Below are positions 8,625 through 17,300 of a stretch of DNA of 64,000 nt, in pieces; the first letter of the stretch is position 1; every line of letters begins with the position of its first letter. Both the position numbers and the translations under genes were made by a program. Origin of the DNA: Thermohalobaculum sp039028795 (GTDB taxonomy: Bacteria; Pseudomonadota; Alphaproteobacteria; Rhodobacterales; Rhodobacteraceae); contig JBCCHJ010000016.1 of assembly GCA_039028795.1 (NCBI GenBank), forward strand, positions 1 through 64,000. The letters run 5' to 3'. Below the pieces are notes generated by a model. The model ran no database searches, had not been told where the DNA came from, and saw nothing but the letters and a program-made list of their open reading frames with translations.

Positions 8625-10078
8625 CCAAGCCCACCAAAGGTCGACCGGACCTTCCCAAATCAGAGTCCCGAAAGCCCGAAGCGATGATCAGCCGCGAGCG
8701 GGAGTTTCTGCCGGCTGCGATCGAGATTATGGAAACCCCGCCCAGTCCAACGGCGCGGATCTTTAGCATAGCGGTTTGTGTCTTTCTGAGTTTGGCGATG
8801 CTGTGGGCGTGGTTCGGCAGGATCGAGATCCACGCGGTTGCCCAGGGCCGAATTGTACCAAGCGGTAAGGTCAAACCCGTGCAGCCACTGGAATCCGCAG
8901 CCGTGCGGGCCATTCACGTTGCAGCCGGAGATCATGTTAACGCAGGTGACCTGCTGATCGAATTGGATCCGACAGAGGATGCTGCAACCCGGGTGCAAAT
9001 CGAGCGTGAGCTCGAGGCAGCCGTCGTAAATGCAACGCGGCTGCGAACCGAAATGAGTGCCGCCAACGCGGATGACCCCGATTCAGTGATCAAACAAGTT
9101 ACCTGGCCGCTGGATGATGAGATTTATCGGCGCGAGTCCTTGGTTTTGCAGGCCTCCATCGCTCGAATGCAGGCCGAAAGTGCAAGCATCGACGCCCGCA
9201 TCGCACAGCAACGCTCGACGCAACAGCGTGTTACCGCATCGGTCGATGAACGGTTGAACCTGGTGAAGGTCCTGAAAGAACGCATGGCCCAGCAGGAAAG
9301 ATTGGCCAAACGAGGCGTCGCTGCCCGGACAGAAACGTTGCAGATCGCAGGCGCGCTCCACGAAGCGCAAGCTGAACTGGAAAACGAACGCGGTGCCATT
9401 GCGGAAGCGGACGCGGCAATCGCAGCGCTGAATAAGAACAAGGTCGAAGTGAAGAGCCAGTTCGTGGCAGAGCGCGCAGAACAACTCGCCGAACTTGAGC
9501 GCCGCATCGACGGCCTCAGCCAGGATCTGATCAAAGCAATCGCCCGCGAAGAACGCAGGCAAATTGCTGCGCCTGTTTCCGGCACCGTGCAGCAATTGGC
9601 GGTTGCCTCGGTCGGCCAGGTGGTAACAACCGGTCAGCAAATGATGATCATTGTGCCCGATGGCGTCGGCTTGGAGGTCGAGGCCATGATTTTGAACAAA
9701 GACATGGGCTTTGTCGAAGTTGGCCAAGACGCCGTCGTGAAGGTCGAGGCCTTTCCATATACCAAGTATGGAACGCTTCCCGGGGAAATCCGCCTTATCT
9801 CGAATGATGCGGTCAGCGCTGGCCAGTCACCCGATGCACCCGTTGCGAGCCCGGTTGATCCTGGCACGGCCGACCCACGCGGAAACACCGGTGGTGGTTT
9901 GGTTTTTCCAGCCATGGTCGCGCTGGGAAGTAATGTCATTTTCGCCGATGGCAGAGAGATATCCATGACGCCGGGCATGGGTGTTACGGTCGAGGTCAAG
10001 ACCGGTGAACGGCGGGTCATCGAATATTTGCTTACGCCCCTGCTGAGATATCGCGAAGAGGCGCTGAGGGAACGATGA
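8621..10078 (+). CDS. HlyD-family type I secretion adaptor
   Basis: 485 residues. A TTG start overlapping the preceding stop is chosen, with GGAG 10 bases upstream; ATG 8684 is the alternative. A cytoplasmic N-terminus precedes one membrane span at about 48-66. The first half-lipoyl segment (about 75-115) has the typical GRIVPSGKVKPVQPLE. A long coiled coil covers about 115-310. The second lipoyl half follows (ISAPVSG-like IAAPVSGTVQQL) and a beta-barrel C-terminus ends the protein. HlyD proteins connect an inner-membrane ABC exporter to TolC. The neighbours HlyC and RTX make this the periplasmic adaptor for the RTX protein. The matching ABC ATPase is not in the window. The end overlaps the next ATG by the sequence ATGA. 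Confidence 0.92.
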   Translation: MTKPTKGRPDLPKSESRKPEAMISREREFLPAAIEIMETPPSPTARIFSIAVCVFLSLAMLWAWFGRIEIHAVAQGRIVPSGKVKPVQPLESAAVRAIHVAAGDHVNAGDLLIELDPTEDAATRVQIERELEAAVVNATRLRTEMSAANADDPDSVIKQVTWPLDDEIYRRESLVLQASIARMQAESASIDARIAQQRSTQQRVTASVDERLNLVKVLKERMAQQERLAKRGVAARTETLQIAGALHEAQAELENERGAIAEADAAIAALNKNKVEVKSQFVAERAEQLAELERRIDGLSQDLIKAIAREERRQIAAPVSGTVQQLAVASVGQVVTTGQQMMIIVPDGVGLEVEAMILNKDMGFVEVGQDAVVKVEAFPYTKYGTLPGEIRLISNDAVSAGQSPDAPVASPVDPGTADPRGNTGGGLVFPAMVALGSNVIFADGREISMTPGMGVTVEVKTGERRVIEYLLTPLLRYREEALRER

Positions 10079-10809
10079 CCGAGCACTCGACCCTCATCAC
10101 CGAGCGCGACGCATCGGATCCCAAGTCGATGGTCATCCGGCGTGCCCCGAGAAAGCGCAAGAGTTTGGTTTTGTGGTCCGGAGGCTTATCGTCGACCTGG
10201 GCAGTCTGGCGTCTGCTTGCCGAAGATACCGATGAGATCCTCTTGCACCACGTCCACTACCGGTCGCGAACAGCAGACGGCACAAAGATCTCCAGGCTGA
10301 TCGAAACTGAGGAAGCCGCTGTGCGGCGTGCCCACCAATGGATCAGCGAGACGCATCGACCCCTCGCATACTCGGACAGCGTTATCGACGGAACCGGCTT
10401 TTCGAATGGTGCGGATACGCTGACCAATGTTATTTTTGCCGGCGCCCAAGCGGCAATGACCTGGGGCCTGCAATCACACGATCGAATCGTGATTGGGGCC
10501 CATCAGATCACGTCCGATGCGCTTAATGATCAACGGGCCCGGCTGCGCGGTATCTTGCATGTCAACTTGCTGAAGGCGGTGATGCAGACGGAGAAGCCAC
10601 CCGCGTTAACGCCGCTTGGTCTTCACCGTAGCAAATCCGCTCAGGCACAGGACTTAGCCGGCGGTCTGAGAGAATGCGTCGCCTATTGTGAAACACCGAT
10701 GTCGACCTCTGAAAAGAAAATCCGGCCCTGCGGCCAGTGTCCATCCTGCTTAGCTGTCTTTTCGACGTCTAAAGATGACGTCGCAAGAGAAAGCGATCTG
10801 ATCCACTGA
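10075..10809 (+). CDS. QueC-like protein 2 with altered PP-loop
   Basis: 244 residues, start overlapping the hlyD stop. It is a divergent paralogue of the protein at 5696: same HHV-x4-SRT-x-DG signature, an equivalent GAHQITSD segment, and a C-terminal cysteine cluster (Cys201, 205, 219, 222, 225, containing CGQCPSC). The PP-loop reads SGGLSST at residues 35-41, so the Asp of SGGxDS is replaced by Ser. That Asp is conserved in PP-loop ATP pyrophosphatases, so this subunit may be inactive as an ATP pyrophosphatase or use a different geometry. Two paralogues in one operon, one canonical and one degenerate, suggest a heteromer in which this one binds substrate. Position between hlyD and hlyC ties it to the RTX protein. 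Confidence 0.7.
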   Translation: MTEHSTLITERDASDPKSMVIRRAPRKRKSLVLWSGGLSSTWAVWRLLAEDTDEILLHHVHYRSRTADGTKISRLIETEEAAVRRAHQWISETHRPLAYSDSVIDGTGFSNGADTLTNVIFAGAQAAMTWGLQSHDRIVIGAHQITSDALNDQRARLRGILHVNLLKAVMQTEKPPALTPLGLHRSKSAQAQDLAGGLRECVAYCETPMSTSEKKIRPCGQCPSCLAVFSTSKDDVARESDLIH

Positions 10810-10869
10810 TCTCATGGGGCGAATGAAAACATGGCAGCACGCCATACTGAAAAGAAAAGTAGAAACTAA

Positions 10870-11316
10870 ATGACGTTCGATCCTAACCAAGGCGCACAGC
10901 CGACACCACAAAATGCCCCGCAAGGCCAGGAAAAGGTCAACGCCCTGGGTCATGCGGTTTGGCTGATGACACATTCAGCGATCCACAAGCATCTATTCAT
11001 GACGGACGCGGAATGGTTAATCGTGCCAGCGGTTAGCCTGGGACAGTACAAGCTGTGGCACAACAATGGGCTACCCTATGGCTTCGCCAGTTGGGCCTAT
11101 CTGGGTGAAGACGCCGAGGCGCGTATCCGTGAAGGCATCCGCAGGATCACACCGGTTGACTGGAAGTCCGGAGAGAAACTGTGGCTGATGGATTTCATCG
11201 CGCCATTCGGCGGCCAACAGGAAATGCTGCAAGAGCTGCGTGCTGCACATAACAATGCACCGATGAAGTCACTGCAACCGGGCCCGGACGGGAAACTGGC
11301 GGTCATGGAGTGGTGA
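10870..11316 (+). CDS. HlyC-type toxin-activating lysine acyltransferase
   Basis: 148 residues. The family pattern is clear throughout: LGHAVWLM, SAIHKH, GQYKLW, GFASWAYL, VDWKSGEKLWLMDFIAPFG. The catalytic His of HlyC corresponds to His39 and the catalytic Asp to Asp108. HlyC-family enzymes move a fatty acyl group from acyl-carrier protein to internal lysines of a pro-RTX toxin in the cytoplasm before export. Placement 48 bases upstream of the RTX gene matches the usual toxC-toxA order. The protein is slightly shorter than HlyC because the C-terminal basic extension is missing, which is common in the family. Confidence 0.93.
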   Translation: MTFDPNQGAQPTPQNAPQGQEKVNALGHAVWLMTHSAIHKHLFMTDAEWLIVPAVSLGQYKLWHNNGLPYGFASWAYLGEDAEARIREGIRRITPVDWKSGEKLWLMDFIAPFGGQQEMLQELRAAHNNAPMKSLQPGPDGKLAVMEW

Positions 11317-11364
11317 CGACGGCATAGATTTCGTGCCGAATACTGATTTTTGGGGAGATTTGAG

Positions 11365-14300
11365 ATGATGCAACTCGGACTGGCTGGACAGCCCACTGCG
11401 CATAACTCGTTGTTTGATATCGGCTTGTTGCAACACGCGTCTCCGGCAACGGCAGTCAGTTCTTTTGCGCCGATCACGACGGCAGAGCAGCCATCTACGT
11501 CTGTCTCTTCCGAACCTGGCCAATTTGCGGCGGATGCCCCAACCGCTGTGATTGGGCTTGGCGAAAAGACCGATGATACCGCCTTCCTTGCGTTTGATGC
11601 AGCAACAGGAAAGCTGACATTCAAGTCTCAGGATGAACTTCGATCGGAAGACCTGATTGACTATGGCGAGCTGATTTCCGGGCTGCGCAAGCGTAGCCGG
11701 AAAACCGGCAAGCATACCGTCTACAACCTGACGGTTGAGGATTACCACACTTACATCGCAGGCGGATATCGGGTCCACAATACGTCGATATTCGTACCCC
11801 AGGGTGCTCTTGGGGCGATTGGTAACGCAATCGGCGGACAGCTTGCCACGCTATTTGGCGTTGACGACTTTGCTAAAGGACTGGTGCTGAATTCCGCTGG
11901 CAGCGCTGTCCTCAGCTACTTTGGCGATTTGATCGATCCCCGCGTTACCACGGTCACTGCGGCTCAGGGACTCGGCGGCGCTGCGGCCCACATTGGTGGA
12001 CGTTTTGTGTTCAACCTCGTCTCGGCCGTCGGCGGGTACTTTGGTGGGCGCTTGTTCGCTGAGCTTGGTGAAGCACTTGGTCTCGGTGAGTTTGGTACCG
12101 GACTCGTCTCATCAATCGGAAGCTATACCGGAGGATATCTTGTATCCTTAGGATTTGATGCAGCTTTTGGGACGTCCTTAGCCGGTCAGTTCAATCCAGG
12201 CACTGCTATCGGTGGCTTCATCGGAAGTTACTTCGCCTACAAGGTTCTTGGGGACAACTTCAGTCCTGTCGGTGCTCAGATTGGCGGCGCGATAGGTTCA
12301 TTAGCGGCGACCTTTGCGACCTCGGCGGCAGTATCTGCAATTGTTGGACCTGTTACCACGGTTGCGTCAGCATTTGCCGCAACAGGCGTCGGTATCGTAG
12401 TTGCCGCGGTCTTGGTGTTCCTCGGTACTGTGTTGGGCGGTCTTTTAGGCCGCAAACCGGTGCCCTGGGCGCTCACGGAAATCGAGTTCGGTCGACGGGA
12501 GACCGAAGAAGCGTTTTATGTCGGTGGGACGACCAGCGACGATGGCGGGAATACGGCCCTGTCGCAGAACATGGCAGGCACAGCGGTTGAGGCGCTCAAC
12601 TCGATCGTCGGAGCGGTCGGCGGCACAATTCTCGCGACCGCGGATGGTGCGTTCTCGCTGGGTCATCGCAAATCGCAGAACCAGGTCGTCGGAAACGGTG
12701 CGACCTACTACTTCAATGACCCGACAGAGGCGGTGAACTTCGGGGTCCGCGGTGTCCTTAATCTGACCTCGATCGAAGGTGGAGACATCTATCAAAAACG
12801 TGCTCTGGCAGTGGTGACGTCGGCGAACTCTCCTGTCGATATCGAAACTACGGAAGAGCTGCGTGAGGCCCTGGGGGCTGCGGCCACTTTCGGTGTACGC
12901 GAGGACAATCAGGTACTAACCGATGCAGTCTTCGAGGAACTCGGTTTTTCGGCACGGGCGCGGTATGAAGACGCGCTCGCCCAAGCGGAAGAGCTTGGCA
13001 TAGACGGCGCTTACGGTTCGTTCAATTCGGACACCTATCGCCGTGACGACCCGGACGGCGGGTATGTCCGCGGTGTCACCCGGCAGCTGGATACCGTCCG
13101 ATTGACTTATTCCGGTGGCGGCGGAGAGGGCGGCGGAGGCTCCACGCCCGTTGGTTATGTGAATACAACCACCAATGAAGCCTATGATATCGTTCACCGC
13201 GTAGAAGATGGACAGGATATACTAGATGTTCCAGATTCGATAACACACGGCACAATCCGCGTTTGGCGCTCTGGTACGTCGCTGGTCGTCGAAGCGGGTG
13301 GCGATCCTTCCTCTCTGGTCAGCAATGTTGCTGGCGGAGAAGTTCGGCTGATCATAAAGAACTGGTCCCTAGAACGTAACGGAGTTTATTGGGAACAGTT
13401 CGACCGGATCAGGTTTGCCGATGGTACCGAATTTGATCTGTCCAGCATCAACGGCGATTCTGGATGGTCCGGCGGTTCGACAACGTTGACGGCGGTCAAT
13501 ACAGTCCTGACCTCGGGCATTCGAAGCGCCCTTGGGATTTCTGCCGCCAATAATGCCTTTGCAGATGTCGAGCTTGGCGAGCGGATTGCCTCGGCAACGG
13601 ACGAGAACGGCAATGTCAGTCTCAATGACTTCCGAAACAATGGTGCGGCGTCTCAGTGGACGCTCTATGATATCGACTTCCAGCAAAAGGGAACCTACGC
13701 CAATTCGAACAATGTCATCACTGCTGATGCGGATGAAGATCTGCTGACCGCAGGCGGCGGGAACGACACCTACAGAATTGGTCTGAATGGCGGCTCGGAT
13801 GTTATCTTCGATAGCCGGTTGAGCTTTACCAACGACACTATCAGCGTCACCAGCCCCTACAAACGAGGCCAGACAACCACCAGCACCACTTGGGTGCCTG
13901 GCGGCGGCGGCGGTGAAGGCGGTGGTGGAGGTTCCTGGCGGACCACAACATCCTATTCAGTCGTAAATGGATCAACCACCGGAACCAGTCGGCAATTGGT
14001 TTCCGTTGATGAAATTGATGCAGGTACGACCGACACCGTGGAGTTCACGGGTGGCATCCGTGCTGAAGATCTCGTGTTCCAGATGTCAGGCGACGATCTG
14101 GTCATCGGGATACGTCAGGCCGATGACCCGTGGGGTGGTTTGGCATCGCTTGAAAACCAGGTGACGATCAGAGATTGGCGCGATGAAGACAACCGTATCG
14201 AGCGTATCACGTTCGCAGGCGGCTCAACGGTTCTGACTGCAGAAGATATCGTAAGTCGTTACATCCAAGACGCGAATACGGAAGCGGTCTTTGTCTTGGA

Positions 14301-17300
14301 TCTGCAGGCCGATGGGATTGAAACTGGATCGCCGGGCCAGACCAATGTTTTGTTTGATATCGATGGCGATGGATATCTGGAGCGAACCGCTTGGTTGACC
14401 GGCGGCGACGGTTTCTTAGCGCTTGACCGGAACCGAGATGGCGTCATCAACGATGCCTCGGAACTGTTCTCGGCCTGGGACGGTTCGTATACTGGTGCAT
14501 TCGCATCACTTAGCTCACTGGACACGAACAACGATGGCCAGATCAGCTCGCTTGATGTTGGGTTCACTGACCTGCGGGTTTGGCTTGATCTGAATTCTGA
14601 TGGAACGACAGGGATCGGTGAGCTCAACCAACTGCACCGGTTTGGAATTGAGTCAATTCAGCTTGGTGGTGAGATTAACTTCGAAAACACCGAAGCTGAC
14701 AGCTCGGTGATCGGAGTCCAGATCGATGGTGCGCGCTTGGTTCGAGAGCTTTCCGTCGATCAACTTGGCCTTATCGGAAATGCCGAAGGTGCCGGCTATG
14801 GTGTGACGTTCGAGAACAGCAATGGTGGTGTGCGGATCGGTGAGAGCGGGCTGGAATTCCAGGCCGGGAGTGCCTTGATCGCGCTGAGATCCGATACAGA
14901 AGGCCAAGGCGTCACAGAAACGGTCACGACGGAGGCAAGTTACACAGCCACGAACGAGAACGATCAAGTCACGGTCAGCCTTTCGGCGGGCCAAACTGCG
15001 ATCGTCTCGGGTCTCGGTGGCGATGACCAGCTGACGGGCGGCGCCGGTGATGATGTACTGATTGGCGGTGCTGGAGCCGATATCATGTACGGCGGCGCTG
15101 GCGACGATGCAATTTCCATTGACGCTGATGATAATCTTACCGCGCAGCGGGGCGGCAGTGGCTCTGACCTTCTGATCGTTGAACGAGAAGACGCAGTTGG
15201 CAGCCACACAAGTCTGTTCAGCCTGGCTTCGATCCAGTTCGAGCGGATCACCTCTGGCTTTGGCGATGATGGAATTCGGGGCGGCGCGAATGGCACGTCT
15301 TACGAGCTGTCTGGTGGATATGGCGATGACAGCCTTCTTGGCGCGAACCTGGCGGATTCGATTAATGGAGATACGGGGGACGACACCCTGGATGGCGCCG
15401 GCGGGAACGACAGCGTTTTTGGCGGATCCGGGGCGGACGTCATTCTAGGAAGCGCTGGCGCCGACTTGAATGATGGTGGGTCTGGTATTGATACCGTCGA
15501 CTACAGTCAGTCTGGAACCGCCGCTGTCACGGTCAATCTGGAGACCGGGACAGGGTCCGGAGGCCATGCCGCTGGCGATACGTTCCATTCCATCGAAAAG
15601 GTGATCGGAACAACGTCGGCCGATATCCTGACCGGTTCCAGATCAAGCGAGACGCTGATCGGCCTAGGTGGCGGCGACACCATCGACGGCGGGGATGGAA
15701 CCGACACGGTTGATTATAGCGACTCTTCGGCTGCGGTGAACGTGAACCTTACGCGTACTGTTCAGTATGGCGGAGATGCGAACCAAGATCACCTGACAAA
15801 TATCGAGGACATTGTCGGTTCGAACGCCAACGATGTCCTCACTGGCGATGGCAACAACAACCGGATTGTCGGTGGAGCAGGCAATGACGAACTCAGAGGG
15901 TCAAATGGTGACGACATCCTTGAGGGTGGCGAAGGCAATGATTCCCTATACGGCGGAGGCAATGACGACACCCTGATCGGTGGTGCAGGCAACGACAGGT
16001 TGGAAGGTCATGGCGGTGCGGACGTCTACCGGTTCGGGTTCAATACCGGCTCTGACACAGTTACGGACACAGGCGGCACGACGACCTTGGTGTTTGAAGA
16101 TGGCATAGCCGCCCACAGCCTGCTGATGACCCAATCCGGGCAGGATCTTTTGATCAGCGCGATTGGCGGATCCACAAGCGTTCGCGTGACATCGTACTTT
16201 GCGAACCCTTCCCGCTATTCCGTGACATTGCAGGATGGCACCGATGTTCCGGTCGTTCTGGGCGATGTGGACCGCTGGCGCGGCAACACAGGTAACAATA
16301 CCCGCCACCTGGGAAGCAGCACGGAAACCAACGATGTCTTCATCGGAGGACAGGGCAACGACAATATGCGAGCTGCGGGCGGCGACGACACTTATGTCTA
16401 TAACCGCGGTGATGGCTTCGACACCATCTACGATTATGGCTCTCAAACGCAGACCGTAACCACCACCACCGGTGGGGGGGAAGGTTCTCAAACTACAACC
16501 ACGACGACAACCATCACGACCAGCGGCGATGACACTGTATTCTTAGGCAATGATATCGCCTCGGAAGATGTTCGCCTTCAACGATCCGGCAACAACCTGA
16601 TCATCCTGATCATGCCAAAAGGACATGAGGGATCTGACCCAGCAGATGCTGAAGGCAAGATCACGATCCAAAGTCATTTCCAAGGAGAAGCATATCGGGT
16701 CGAGCATATCGTGTTCGGCACTGGAGACAGCTGGCATTGGGCGCGTGAGGTTGAGGACGGTGTTATCGTCAACGATTTCCTGGCCAATCTAGGCACGGAT
16801 CTCGCCGAAACGTTTGAAGCCCCAACCACAGCCGAAACGACGACAGTCTATGTCGGCGGTGGTGGCGAAGGTCAGCAGAACACGACCACCTACACAACCT
16901 TTGTGCCATCAGAACAGCCTGTGTACCGGAACGGACGCGGAGGCGATGACACCATTTACGGTGCCAATGGGGACGACAACCTGATCGGCGGCGATGGTAT
17001 CGACAGGCTGTATGGTGGTAATGGCGATGACATCATTTCCGGCGGGGCTGCGTCTGACTATGCCTATGGTGGCGCAGGAAACGATACATATGCCGTCGCT
17101 GAAGGCGACGGATATCTGCTGATCTCTGACTCCGACGGATATGACCGGGTGCTCTTTGGCGAAGGCATTCTGCCCGAACATGTTGGGATTATCCGCGAAG
17201 GCCGTCACCTGCGTGTCTTCATCGATCCAAATGGTGACGTAACCTGGGGCGGGCGCAGAGAAAGCGTACGGCTGGTCAACGTATTCGACGCAAACGGCGG

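Noticed and set aside
5696..10809. Housekeeping queuosine biosynthesis
   Set aside because: No other queuosine genes, two divergent paralogues, and position inside an RTX operon make it unlikely.
11350..11364. TTG start for the RTX protein
   Set aside because: The TTG overlaps the GGGGAGA ribosome site that serves ATG 11365.
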